Source: Candidatus Zhuqueibacterota bacterium (GTDB lineage: Bacteria; SM23-31; B21-G16). Taken from it: a DNA stretch of 7,217 nt. The stretch is taken from assembly GCA_003644825.1 (NCBI GenBank), contig QNDJ01000069.1:1-7217 (forward strand). Reading direction: 5' to 3'. A program made the position numbers and the translations under genes. The notes under the pieces were generated by a model. It had not been told where the DNA came from, searched no databases, and saw nothing but the letters and a program-made list of their open reading frames with translations. Of this stretch, positions 1 to 7,217 are shown one piece after another. Positions within the stretch are counted from its first letter, which is position 1, and every line of letters starts with the position of its first letter.

Positions 1-131
1 GTATGAAAATTTAGATATGAAATATATAATAAACAAGGAATTTTTTAATTTACACGACAATTCAACATATTATTTTAAATATTGCCTAAGGGGGATAACT
101 TTCAATTAAAACACCCTTTATATTACCCGTT
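1..131. other. Short gene-free flank downstream of the sulfatase
   Basis: This AT-rich stretch follows the stop codon of the minus-strand sulfatase and runs to the window edge. One plus-strand frame is open from base 2 to a TAA at 107-109 and could be the last 35 codons of a convergent gene. At this base composition an open stretch of that length is not significant, and I recognise no family in it. A loose inverted repeat (TAAGGG near 87-92 and CCCTTTA near 114-120) has a long loop and no clear T tract, so it is not called as a terminator. Confidence 0.4.
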
Positions 132-1679
132 TTATAAATCCCTGCTATACCCCTGCTTCTTACATTTTTCCAATAGTCTCAATAATTTTTTCACAACATC
201 AGGATGTTTATCCCATAGATCGTTCTTTTCATAAGGGTCATTTTCCATATCATACAATTGACCCACTGAATTTAGTAAATCTTTATCTATTTTAAGGGGT
301 CTTGAACCTGGACCTTTTGTTCCCTGAATTAATTTCCATTTTCCCTGCCTTATTGCAAATACACCGCCGCCAGAGTGGAATATTCTCGCTTGAGAGGTGG
401 AATTCGGCACACTTTTACCCAGTAGAGCTGGAAGAATGTTAAAACTATCTTCAGCTTCATTTTTACGTAACCTTGCCCCTACAATTGCAGCAAAAGTAGC
501 AAACATATCAGTTAAACTGATTAATTCATCACACATAGTTGCCAGTTTAATTTTCCCGGGCCATCTTGCAATAAAAGGAACTCTATGACCGCCTTCCCAT
601 ATTTGTGCTTTGTAACCACGAAACTCACCGGCTGATTTATGACCATTTGCTCCTTTTCTGGGACCATTGTCACTTGTAAAAATAATCAATGTATTTTCAG
701 CTAAGTTATATTTGTCGAGAGTATCTAAAATCTGCCCCACACACCAATCAACAAGTACAACAAGATCTCCCCGTGGTCCTTCCTGACTTTTCCCTTTAAT
801 AAAATCGGGAACCAACCACGGTATATGTGGTGAAGAAAGCGCAAGATATAAAAAGAAAGGATTATCGGGGTCTTTTTGTAAATGGTTTTCTATAAATTTG
901 ATTGATTTTTTTGTAAAAACTGGATCAACATCTTCTTCAGACCAATCATCTGCCATAAGACCACGAACAAATCCAGGTAATTTATCATATTTTTTCGGGC
1001 TCATTCTTACAGGAATACTCACAGTCCTATTATTTTCAATGAAACAGTAAGGTGGGTCAGAAGTTGAACAACCGGCTGTTCCGAAAAAATAGTCAAAACC
1101 AAGCTCGATAGGTCCTCCACCTATGGGCCTGGTAAAATCAATGTGTTCTTCATTTTCTTTAAATACAGGTTCTTTCCATTTGTTGCCATCATCCTTAAGT
1201 TTATACCCTGATTTTGTAGGCCAGTTTAATCCTAAGTGCCATTTTCCGATACAGGCAGTATTGTATCCTTTATTTTTAAGGAGGTCAGCAATTGTTGTTC
1301 GTTCAGGTTCAATCAATGAGGTTTCATCATACCCAAGAAGTACTCCTCTTTTTAGACGGGTTCGCCAGCAATAACGCCCCGTCAAAAGACCATAACGGGT
1401 AGGGGTGCACAATGCCGCTGGGGTATGAGCATCAGTAAAACGAACACCCTCCTCAGCTAACCTATCTATATTCGGTGTTGGAATCATAGAATCAGAATTA
1501 TAACATCCTGCGTCTCCATAACCCATATCATCAGCCATAATAAAAACAATATTTGGTATGTTTGATTTATTTGAAGAACATTGAATATTATTTATACTGG
1601 ATAATAATGAGAGGGAACCCACTGATAAAACAGTAGAGCTTACCGCTTTTAAAAATTTTCTTCTGGTTTGATTTTCCAT
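132..1679 (-). CDS. Tat-exported type I (formylglycine) sulfatase, arylsulfatase-like
   Basis: This complete 515-residue protein of the alkaline-phosphatase-like sulfatase family hydrolyses sulfate esters; the natural substrate cannot be read from sequence. The N-terminus has a twin-arginine signal (TRRKFLK, residues 5-11) followed by a hydrophobic stretch to about residue 28, so export of the folded enzyme is expected. Cys34 follows Gln, which does not fit a lipobox. The mature domain opens with the metal-binding pair Asp50-Asp51 (MADDMGYGD). Cys91 in CTPTR (91-95) is the residue converted to formylglycine, and LLTGRY follows it as in the family. GKWHLG (145-150, Lys146 and His148), His285 (SPHIPW), Asp337-Asn338 (TSDNGP) and Lys357 complete the expected metal and sulfate site. 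The C-terminal subdomain contains GKWKLI and LYDMENDPYEKNDL, typical of arylsulfatase A-like enzymes. The ATG is supported by the Tat signal directly after it; only a weak GGGA lies upstream. Cys-type sulfatases need a maturation enzyme (FGE or anSME), and none is in the window. No transporter or glycan-degradation gene is adjacent. The family is certain; the substrate is unknown. Confidence 0.95.
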   Translation of the reverse strand: MENQTRRKFLKAVSSTVLSVGSLSLLSSINNIQCSSNKSNIPNIVFIMADDMGYGDAGCYNSDSMIPTPNIDRLAEEGVRFTDAHTPAALCTPTRYGLLTGRYCWRTRLKRGVLLGYDETSLIEPERTTIADLLKNKGYNTACIGKWHLGLNWPTKSGYKLKDDGNKWKEPVFKENEEHIDFTRPIGGGPIELGFDYFFGTAGCSTSDPPYCFIENNRTVSIPVRMSPKKYDKLPGFVRGLMADDWSEEDVDPVFTKKSIKFIENHLQKDPDNPFFLYLALSSPHIPWLVPDFIKGKSQEGPRGDLVVLVDWCVGQILDTLDKYNLAENTLIIFTSDNGPRKGANGHKSAGEFRGYKAQIWEGGHRVPFIARWPGKIKLATMCDELISLTDMFATFAAIVGARLRKNEAEDSFNILPALLGKSVPNSTSQARIFHSGGGVFAIRQGKWKLIQGTKGPGSRPLKIDKDLLNSVGQLYDMENDPYEKNDLWDKHPDVVKKLLRLLEKCKKQGYSRDL

Positions 1680-1979
1680 CTTTTATCCCGAAAAAAATCC
1701 TTAAATTATATATTTGTTATTATTTAAAATAGACATTACAAAAATCAATTTTTGAACTACGGTCAGAATGTGTTCTTTAATTGTTGATAAATTTATTTTA
1801 TAATTCTAAAAATTGCAAGAAAAAAATATTGGAAATCAGTACATCACAATAACTTAACGCTCAGGATAACATAAAACAGAAACAAAAGAAATAAATATTT
1901 TTCCTGTTGAATTAAAGGAAATTTTTATTTAAATTATTATATAAATAAAGAGAATAATAATATTTAATTGTAAAAAAAA

Positions 1980-2008
1980 TTGATAAAATCTTTACTCATT
2001 GTTATAAG
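1980..2008 (+). promoter_or_regulatory. Candidate sigma-70 promoter for carA-carB-mutL
   Basis: TTGATA (1980-1985) and TATAAG (2003-2008) are separated by exactly 17 bp, and each matches the TTGACA/TATAAT consensus at five of six positions. Very A-rich sequence precedes the -35. The predicted transcription start is near 2014-2016, so the mRNA would begin at the foot of the hairpin at 2017-2039, with a leader of about 54 nt before the carA ATG. AT-rich DNA gives false hits, but two near-consensus boxes at ideal spacing directly before an operon make this credible. Confidence 0.5.
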
Positions 2009-2021
2009 GTTTGTGGAAACC
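2008..2021 (+). promoter_or_regulatory. Small hairpin competing with the terminator stem
   Basis: GGTTT (2008-2012) and AAACC (2017-2021) form a perfect 5 bp stem with a GTGG loop. The AAACC arm is the outer 5' part of the terminator stem that starts at 2017, so the two structures cannot form together. This is the geometry of an antiterminator, but it is much weaker than the 9 bp terminator stem. It would exist in RNA only if transcription starts upstream of 2008, which conflicts with the promoter placed at 1980-2008. Confidence 0.3.
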
Positions 2022-2045
2022 CTCCATTAAGGAGGGTTTTTTTTT
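2017..2045 (+). terminator. Intrinsic terminator-shaped hairpin in the carA leader (possible attenuator)
   Basis: AAACCCTCC (2017-2025) pairs perfectly with GGAGGGTTT (2031-2039) around a 5-nt ATTAA loop. It is followed by an uninterrupted run of nine T (2037-2045, overlapping the end of the stem). This is a textbook rho-independent terminator on the plus strand. The reverse direction has only three T after the stem, so the element is directional. The only upstream gene is on the other strand, so it has no plus-strand gene to terminate, and carA starts 23 bp after the T tract. It may attenuate carAB transcription, end a small leader RNA, or act as a protective 5' stem-loop on the mRNA. The structure is certain; its role is inferred. 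Confidence 0.75.
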
Positions 2046-2068
2046 ATCTGAACTATAGGTTAAAAATT

Positions 2069-3202
2069 ATGAAGGCAATATTACTTCTTGAAGATGGAAA
2101 GTTCTTTATGGGTGAATCTTTTGGTGCTTTTGGGGAAACTACTGGTGAAGTTGTATTTAATACTGCAATGACAGGTTATCAGGAAATACTTACTGACCCT
2201 TCTTACAATGGACAGATTGTAACTATGACTTATCCCCAGATTGGTAATTATGGTATTAACGACGAGGATATTGAATCAAGAAGCATTTTCGTTGAGGGAT
2301 TTATCGTGAAAGAAGGCAGCCCGATTGTAAGCAACTGGAGAGCTAAAAAAAGTCTCGATGAATATTTAAAAGAAAAAGGAATTGTAGGTATTCAGAGAAT
2401 TGATACAAGGGAATTGACACGGCATATAAGAAATTATGGCGCAAAAAAGGGAATAATTTCTACTGGTGATTTCTCCATAGACAGCCTGACCCATAAACTG
2501 AGTAATGCCCCCGATATTGTAGGTAAAGACCTTGTTAGAGAAGTTACAACTGATACCCCCTTATACTGGTTTCAGAATTCAATAAGAAGAGAATTTGAAG
2601 AAAGTCAGCTCGAATTAGGGTTCAATGTAAATAACCATTATAGAGTAGCTGTTTATGATTTAGGTGTAAAGTATAATATTTTAAGAGAACTGGAAAAACA
2701 TGGGTGTTTTCTTAGATTATTTCCAGCATCTACACCTTACGATAAAATCCTTGAATGGAAACCTGATGGAATTTTTCTAAGCAATGGTCCAGGGGACCCC
2801 GAAGCTCTGGAGTATATTATAGCAAATGTAAAACAACTTTTAGGAAAATTGCCAATATTTGGTATTTGTCTTGGACATCAGATTATTGGTTTAGCCCTTG
2901 GTGGAAAAACCTTCAAACTTAAGTTCGGTCATCATGGGGCTAATCACCCCGTTAAGAATCTATTAACCGGAAAAATTGAGATTACATCACAAAATCATGG
3001 ATTTGCAGTTGACCCGGATTCACTTGATAAAAACAACATTAAAATTACACATATAAACCTTAACGATTACACCGTTGAAGGGTTTGAACATAAACATTTA
3101 CCTTTATTTTCTGTACAGTATCATCCAGAAGCATCACCAGGACCTCATGATAGTAAATACCTGTTTAATAAATTTATAGCCTTGATGAAAAATAGAGGAT
3201 AA
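2069..3202 (+). CDS. carA: Carbamoyl-phosphate synthase, small (glutaminase) subunit
   Basis: This complete 377-residue protein is the usual length for CarA. It hydrolyses glutamine and passes ammonia through a tunnel to CarB for carbamoyl phosphate synthesis, the first step of pyrimidine synthesis and a source of citrulline for arginine. The N-terminal small-chain domain (about 1-150) has the family pattern [13 protein letters not shown] and later [11 protein letters not shown]. The C-terminal class I glutamine amidotransferase domain (about 192-377) has SNGPGDPE (238-245), the nucleophile Cys267 in [16 protein letters not shown], and the His352/Glu354 pair in QYHPEASPG. The catalytic triad is therefore intact. 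The ATG gives the expected N-terminus ([13 protein letters not shown]). The ribosome site is weak (AGG at 2057-2059, 9 nt upstream), although the frame stays open a little further upstream. The stop is 2 bp before carB, so expression is almost certainly coupled. Control may occur at the hairpin just upstream. Confidence 0.98.
   Translation: MKAILLLEDGKFFMGESFGAFGETTGEVVFNTAMTGYQEILTDPSYNGQIVTMTYPQIGNYGINDEDIESRSIFVEGFIVKEGSPIVSNWRAKKSLDEYLKEKGIVGIQRIDTRELTRHIRNYGAKKGIISTGDFSIDSLTHKLSNAPDIVGKDLVREVTTDTPLYWFQNSIRREFEESQLELGFNVNNHYRVAVYDLGVKYNILRELEKHGCFLRLFPASTPYDKILEWKPDGIFLSNGPGDPEALEYIIANVKQLLGKLPIFGICLGHQIIGLALGGKTFKLKFGHHGANHPVKNLLTGKIEITSQNHGFAVDPDSLDKNNIKITHINLNDYTVEGFEHKHLPLFSVQYHPEASPGPHDSKYLFNKFIALMKNRG
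3194..3199 (+). promoter_or_regulatory. Shine-Dalgarno site for carB inside the carA 3' end
   Basis: AGAGGA lies 5 nt before the carB ATG and overlaps the last codons of carA. It is the clearest ribosome binding site in the window; carA and mutL have only weak ones. It fixes the carB start and suits translational coupling, which would keep the two subunits in balance. Confidence 0.7.
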
Positions 3203-3204
3203 TA

Positions 3205-6200
3205 ATGCCAAGAAGAAGAGATTTAGAAAAGATTTTAATTATAGGTTCCGGTCCTATAATTATTGGACAGGCGTGTGAATTTGACTATTCCGGTACCCAG
3301 GCATGCAAAGCTCTGAAAGAAGAAGGATTTTACATTATACTCGTTAATAGTAATCCAGCAACAATAATGACTGACCCGGAATTTGCAGATAGAACTTACA
3401 TAGAACCTCTTGTCTCTGAAACAATAGAAAAAGTAATTAAAAAGGAAAAACCGGATGCACTTCTTCCAACTCTTGGAGGGCAAACAAGTCTTAACCTTGC
3501 TGTAGAATTACACAACAAAGGTATTCTTGACAAATACAATATCGAATTGATAGGATCAAAAATAGAATCGATTAAAATGGCTGAAGATAGAGAATTATTT
3601 CTAAATGCAATGAAAGAAATAAATCTTGAAATGCCAGGCGGTGGGTTTGCTACAGATATCGAATCTGCAAAAAAAATAGCCCTTGAAATCGGTTTCCCAC
3701 TGATTATACGTCCATCTTTTACTCTTGGAGGCACAGGTGGAAATGTCATAAACAATATGGATGAATTTTATGAAGGAGCAAGATGGGGACTTCAATCAAG
3801 CCCTATAAATGAAATTCTAATCGAAGAATCTCTCATCGGATGGAAAGAATTTGAACTGGAGGTTATGAGAGATAAAAAAGATAACTTTGTAATAGTATGT
3901 TCTATAGAAAATTTTGACCCTATGGGTATACATACAGGAGATAGCATAACAGTAGCACCTGCTCAAACACTGACCGACAAAGAATACCAGAAAATGAGAA
4001 ATGCAGCAAAATCAATAATCAATAAAATAGGTGTGGAAACAGGCGGTGCAAATATCCAGTTTGCTGTTCATCCTGATACCGGGAGAATGGTGGTTATTGA
4101 AATGAATCCAAGGGTGTCCCGGAGCTCTGCTCTTGCTTCAAAAGCTACTGGATTTCCTATTGCTAAAATAGCCGCAAAACTCTCTGTTGGATATACACTG
4201 GATGAAATTCCTAATGATATAACTCAGAAAACACCTGCCTGTTTTGAGCCTTCTATTGACTATGTTGTTGTAAAAATTCCAAGATGGGATTTTGAAAAAT
4301 TTCCTGATTCTGATAAAACTTTGAACACTCAGATGAAATCTGTTGGTGAAGCTATGGCAATAGGAAGAACTTTCAAAGAAGCATTCCAGAAGGCTATAAG
4401 GTCTCTTGAAATTAACCGTTTTGGATTTGGAGCTGACGGAAATGAAGTCATTGACGATTTTTTCATAAGTGAGGAAAATCTTATTTCAGTACTCAGTAAA
4501 ATAAGATACAAATTTCCAGAAAATATTTTTCTTCTTCATTATGCATTAAAATCAGGAATAGATGTAGAACAACTATACAAAATTACAAAAATTGATAGAT
4601 GGTTTCTTGAAAATCTCAGAAAACTCCTTGTTATAGAAAATGAAATACTTTATGATGCAGAAATGAGAAAAACATTTGTGTCAGAAAATATAAGAAAAGC
4701 AAAGGAAAATGGTTTCAGCGATAAACAGCTTGCATTTTTATGGGATACAGATGAAGAATCTATAAGAGATAAAAGAAAGAGTTTAGGTATTTATCCTGTA
4801 TTTAAAACAGTGGACACCTGTGCGGCTGAATTCGAGGCTAAAACCCCTTATTACTATTCAACTTATGATGGAGAAAATGAGGCTGTAAGGTCAAATAGGA
4901 AAAAAGTAATTATTCTTGGAAGTGGTCCCAATAGAATCGGTCAGGGAATTGAATTTGACTACTGTTGTGTTCATGGTATTTTAGCGTTAAAAGAACTCGG
5001 ATATGAAGCAATAATGATAAATAGTAATCCTGAAACTGTAAGCACAGATTATGATATTGCAGATAAATTATATTTTGAACCTCTAACCCTTGAAGATGTA
5101 CTGAATGTAGTGGAGTTTGAAAACCCCGATGGTGTAATAGTTCAGTTCGGTGGTCAAACACCATTAAAACTGGCCATTCCACTCGAAAAACATGGAGTAA
5201 ACATTCTTGGAACATCTTCTGATAGCATTGACCTGGCTGAAGATAGAATGAGATTCAGCACCCTGCTTAAATCTCTTGGTCTGAGGTTTCCTGAATATGG
5301 AATAGCTTATTCACCTGAAAAAGCAGAGTTAATCGCTGAAAGGATAGGGTTTCCTGTTCTTGTCAGACCCTCTTATGTTCTTGGTGGCAGAGCTATGGAA
5401 ATTATCTATGATAGAGAATCTTTAAGAAGTTATATTAAATCTGCTATAGAAGTTTCACCAGATTACCCCATTTTGATTGACAAATTTCTTAATGATGCCT
5501 ATGAGTTTGATGTAGACGCTATTTCAGATGGGGAATATACAGTTATCGGAGCTATTATGCAGCATATAGAAAAAGCCGGAATTCATTCAGGTGATAGCAC
5601 AGCGGTAATTCCACCCTTCAGCATAAATAAAAAGATTATAGATGAATTAAAAACCTATACTTACACCATCGCAAAAGCATTAAAAATTAAAGGGTTATTA
5701 AATATTCAATATGCGGTAAAAGATAATAAAGTTTACGTTCTCGAAGCAAATCCAAGAGCTTCAAGAACTATTCCTTTTGTAAGCAAAACAATAGGATATC
5801 CTCTGGCAAAAATTGCTACTAAAATAATGATGGGAAAAAAACTGAAAGATTGTGATTTCACAGAAGAAGTAGAGATTCAGCATGTTTCGATTAAAGAACC
5901 TGTTTTTCCATTTAATAAATTTTCAAATCCAGATATATTCCTGAGACCGGAAATGAGGTCTACTGGAGAGGTTATGGGTATTTCTGATAATTTTGGAACA
6001 GCAATTATTAAGGCAAATATTGCAACAGGTATAAATATTCCTTTAAAAGGTAATGTTCTCATAAGTGTAAATGACAACGATAAGTTACAGGCTCTTAATG
6101 TAGCAAGAAGTTTTAAAATGCTCGGGTTTAAAATTATTGCTACAAAAGGAACAAAAGAATTTTTTGACAAAAATGGAATCAAAGCTGAAATGGTTTTCAA

Positions 6201-6480
6201 AGTAAAAGAAAATAGACCTAATATCGTTGACCTGATAAAAGATGGCAAAATAAATTTAATTATTAATACTCCCCTCGGTAAAGCATCCATCTACGATGAA
6301 TATGCAATTGGCAGAAGCGCGATAAAATACAACATACCTTGTATAACCACAATAGCTGGAGCCGAAGCAATAGTAAAAGGAATTAAAACAATAGTTTCAA
6401 AAAAAGATTACTCTGTTAAATGCCTTCAGGAATATTTTAAACCTGAAATCAAATTTTTCAAATCTTCAATTGAAAATTAG
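3205..6480 (+). CDS. carB: Carbamoyl-phosphate synthase, large (synthetase) subunit
   Basis: This complete 1091-residue protein (E. coli CarB has 1073) makes carbamoyl phosphate from bicarbonate, ammonia and two ATP. The N-terminal carboxyphosphate half (about 1-403) starts with [18 protein letters not shown] and keeps Arg129, Arg169, Glu215, Gln285, Glu299, Asn301 and Arg303, at the same numbers as I recall for E. coli. An oligomerisation region follows (about 404-555). The carbamoyl-phosphate half begins near 565 ([15 protein letters not shown]) and keeps Arg721, Gln835, Glu847, Asn849 and Arg851. The C-terminal MGS-like regulatory domain (about 948-1091) retains Lys960, Thr980, Thr983, Lys999, Asn1021 and Thr1022, which align by constant offset with the E. 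coli UMP-site region, and Thr1048, matching the ornithine-site Thr1042. UMP and ornithine control is therefore plausible, though inferred. About 12 of the extra residues lie at the C-terminal end. The gene is a single uninterrupted chain, not split as in some thermophiles and archaea. mutL follows after 28 bp. Confidence 0.98.
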   Translation: MPRRRDLEKILIIGSGPIIIGQACEFDYSGTQACKALKEEGFYIILVNSNPATIMTDPEFADRTYIEPLVSETIEKVIKKEKPDALLPTLGGQTSLNLAVELHNKGILDKYNIELIGSKIESIKMAEDRELFLNAMKEINLEMPGGGFATDIESAKKIALEIGFPLIIRPSFTLGGTGGNVINNMDEFYEGARWGLQSSPINEILIEESLIGWKEFELEVMRDKKDNFVIVCSIENFDPMGIHTGDSITVAPAQTLTDKEYQKMRNAAKSIINKIGVETGGANIQFAVHPDTGRMVVIEMNPRVSRSSALASKATGFPIAKIAAKLSVGYTLDEIPNDITQKTPACFEPSIDYVVVKIPRWDFEKFPDSDKTLNTQMKSVGEAMAIGRTFKEAFQKAIRSLEINRFGFGADGNEVIDDFFISEENLISVLSKIRYKFPENIFLLHYALKSGIDVEQLYKITKIDRWFLENLRKLLVIENEILYDAEMRKTFVSENIRKAKENGFSDKQLAFLWDTDEESIRDKRKSLGIYPVFKTVDTCAAEFEAKTPYYYSTYDGENEAVRSNRKKVIILGSGPNRIGQGIEFDYCCVHGILALKELGYEAIMINSNPETVSTDYDIADKLYFEPLTLEDVLNVVEFENPDGVIVQFGGQTPLKLAIPLEKHGVNILGTSSDSIDLAEDRMRFSTLLKSLGLRFPEYGIAYSPEKAELIAERIGFPVLVRPSYVLGGRAMEIIYDRESLRSYIKSAIEVSPDYPILIDKFLNDAYEFDVDAISDGEYTVIGAIMQHIEKAGIHSGDSTAVIPPFSINKKIIDELKTYTYTIAKALKIKGLLNIQYAVKDNKVYVLEANPRASRTIPFVSKTIGYPLAKIATKIMMGKKLKDCDFTEEVEIQHVSIKEPVFPFNKFSNPDIFLRPEMRSTGEVMGISDNFGTAIIKANIATGINIPLKGNVLISVNDNDKLQALNVARSFKMLGFKIIATKGTKEFFDKNGIKAEMVFKVKENRPNIVDLIKDGKINLIINTPLGKASIYDEYAIGRSAIKYNIPCITTIAGAEAIVKGIKTIVSKKDYSVKCLQEYFKPEIKFFKSSIEN

Positions 6481-6508
6481 TTTGACCGTTATTATATTAC
6501 AGATTGAA

Positions 6509-7217
6509 ATGAAATCAAAAATAAAAATTTTACCCGAAACCGTAATAAACAGGATAGCTGCAGGAGAAGTTATAGAAAGGCCCGCTTCTGTTGTAAAAGA
6601 ATTAATGGAAAATTCCATAGATGCAGGAAGTAGAAATATTGAAGTCAGGTTCAAAAATGGCGGAAAAGAACTCATATATGTGATAGATGATGGAACAGGA
6701 ATGTCCGAAGAAGATGCTATTCTCTGTTTTGAAAGACATTCAACAAGCAAGGTATTCAAATTCGAAGACCTTGAGAAAATAAATACATTTGGTTTCAGAG
6801 GAGAAGCTCTTTCAAGTATTGCATCAGTAAGTATTGTTGAACTAAAAACAAAAATAAAAGAAGAAAAAGAAGGAACATACATAAGAATATCCGGTGGAAA
6901 ACAGGAAGAAATAAAAAAAATACCCTGGAATATAGGAACCTCTGTTTCAGTAAAAAACATTTTTTTCAATGTCCCGGGTAGAAGAAAATTCCTTAAAAGT
7001 AATTTATCTGAATCAAGACATATTTACTCCATTTTTAAAAAAATATCCCTTGCGAACACTTACATCACCTTCCTCCTATTTAACGATGATAAAATTGTAT
7101 GGAAACTCAGAGAAGACTCCTTAGAGAATAGACTTGTTGAACTATACAATGAAGAAATTTTAACAAATAGCCTTAAAATTGATAATGAATTTAATGATTT
7201 AAAATTGTATGGATATA
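6509..7217 (+). CDS. mutL: DNA mismatch repair protein MutL, 5' part (truncated by window end)
   Basis: The first 236 codons of MutL are present, and the frame is open to the window edge. MutL is the GHKL ATPase that links MutS mismatch recognition to strand incision. The N-terminal ATPase domain is clear: IAAGEVIERPASVVKEL (16-32) with the catalytic Glu31, Asn35 in ENSIDAG, DDGTGM (60-65), FERHSTSK (74-81), GFRGEALSSIASV (95-107), GTSVSVKNIFFNVPGRRKFL (143-162), and then the start of the transducer domain. Position 157 is Gly in VPGRRKFL, where most homologues have Ala (NxPAR). The C-terminal domain lies outside the window, so it cannot be seen whether the endonuclease motif DQHAAHERI/DQHA-E-E is present. 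The ATG matches family N-termini (KILPETVINRIAAGEV). No Shine-Dalgarno is evident, and an in-frame TTG at 6482 is a less likely start. With only 28 bp after carB and no terminator between them, it is probably the third gene of the operon. Confidence 0.96.
   Translation, partial: MKSKIKILPETVINRIAAGEVIERPASVVKELMENSIDAGSRNIEVRFKNGGKELIYVIDDGTGMSEEDAILCFERHSTSKVFKFEDLEKINTFGFRGEALSSIASVSIVELKTKIKEEKEGTYIRISGGKQEEIKKIPWNIGTSVSVKNIFFNVPGRRKFLKSNLSESRHIYSIFKKISLANTYITFLLFNDDKIVWKLREDSLENRLVELYNEEILTNSLKIDNEFNDLKLYGY

Larger units (their letters stand above)
1680..2068. other. Divergent intergenic region between the sulfatase and carA
   Basis: This 389 bp AT-rich region separates divergently transcribed genes and has no convincing coding frame. 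On the sulfatase side, a minus-strand TATAAT lies at 1705-1710, about 25 bp before the sulfatase ATG, but it has no good -35 partner and could be chance. The middle (about 1740-1970) holds only AT-rich sequence with short imperfect palindromes, and I see no recognisable tRNA or structured RNA. The carA side carries the annotated promoter and terminator-shaped hairpin. I looked for a PyrR-type binding loop before carA and did not recognise one. Confidence 0.8.

Noticed and set aside
2-109. Open plus-strand frame of 35 codons from the window edge, possibly the tail of a convergent gene
   Set aside because: At this AT content such a stretch arises by chance in one of six frames fairly often, and no family is recognisable.
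87-120. Inverted repeat TAAGGG/CCCTTTA downstream of the sulfatase as a terminator
   Set aside because: The stem is imperfect, the loop exceeds 20 nt and there is no proper T tract on the sulfatase strand.
1576-1581. Lipoprotein cleavage site at sulfatase Cys34
   Set aside because: The residues before Cys are Asn-Ile-Gln; Gln at -1 does not fit a lipobox, and the Cys sits after the hydrophobic core.
1705-1710. Minus-strand TATAAT as the sulfatase promoter
   Set aside because: There is no acceptable -35 box at 16-18 bp, so it is mentioned only in the intergenic description.
1765-1776. AGAA-TGTG-TTCT palindrome as a regulator operator
   Set aside because: Four-base arms are expected by chance, and it matches no operator I can name.
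1924-1949. Perfect 8 bp inverted repeat TTTATTTA/TAAATAAA upstream of the carA promoter
   Set aside because: The arms are purely A/T in very AT-rich DNA. It could be an operator but has no distinguishing support.
6482-6487. TTGACC as a -35 box of a separate mutL promoter
   Set aside because: No -10-like hexamer lies at 16-18 bp; the candidate position falls over the mutL start codon.
6466-6969. 167-codon open frame on the minus strand
   Set aside because: It is antisense to the clearly conserved MutL N-terminal ATPase domain and has low-complexity Ser/Phe/Ile content typical of a shadow frame.

Overview
The window is an AT-rich (about two-thirds A+T by eye) bacterial chromosomal segment. 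It has one gene on the minus strand and, after a 389 bp divergent intergenic region, a tight run of three genes on the plus strand. A cytoplasmic CarA/CarB pair, a MutL and a twin-arginine-exported sulfatase point to a Gram-negative-type bacterium, possibly of the FCB (Bacteroidota-like) assemblage. The carA-proximal promoter looks like ordinary sigma-70 and carB has a Shine-Dalgarno sequence, neither of which is typical of true Bacteroidota. I do not assign a phylum.

Layout: 1-131 has no supported gene. 132-1679 (minus) is a complete sulfatase with a Tat signal and the Cys-type formylglycine motif CTPTR. 1680-2068 is the divergent intergenic region. It ends in a good sigma-70-like promoter (1980-2008) followed at once by a textbook intrinsic-terminator-shaped hairpin with a 9-T tract (2017-2045), 23 bp before the carA start. 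2069-3202 is carA, 3205-6480 is carB, and 6509-7217 is the 5' part of mutL, cut by the window edge.

Function: CarA releases ammonia from glutamine and CarB turns ammonia, bicarbonate and two ATP into carbamoyl phosphate for pyrimidine and arginine synthesis. All catalytic residues I could check are present in both. mutL follows carB by 28 bp with no visible promoter or terminator, so the three genes are probably co-transcribed. The sulfatase is transcribed away from this operon and looks functionally unrelated; it probably desulfates an external sulfated compound.

The enzymes are ordinary family members. The part that deserves a second look is the carA leader: a strand-specific terminator-like element with no gene upstream on the same strand, overlapped by a smaller competing hairpin and by a short reading frame whose stop lies in the loop. 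This suggests attenuation-type control of carAB(-mutL), but it is unproven. I found no CRISPR array, transposon, tRNA, rRNA or novel multi-gene system.
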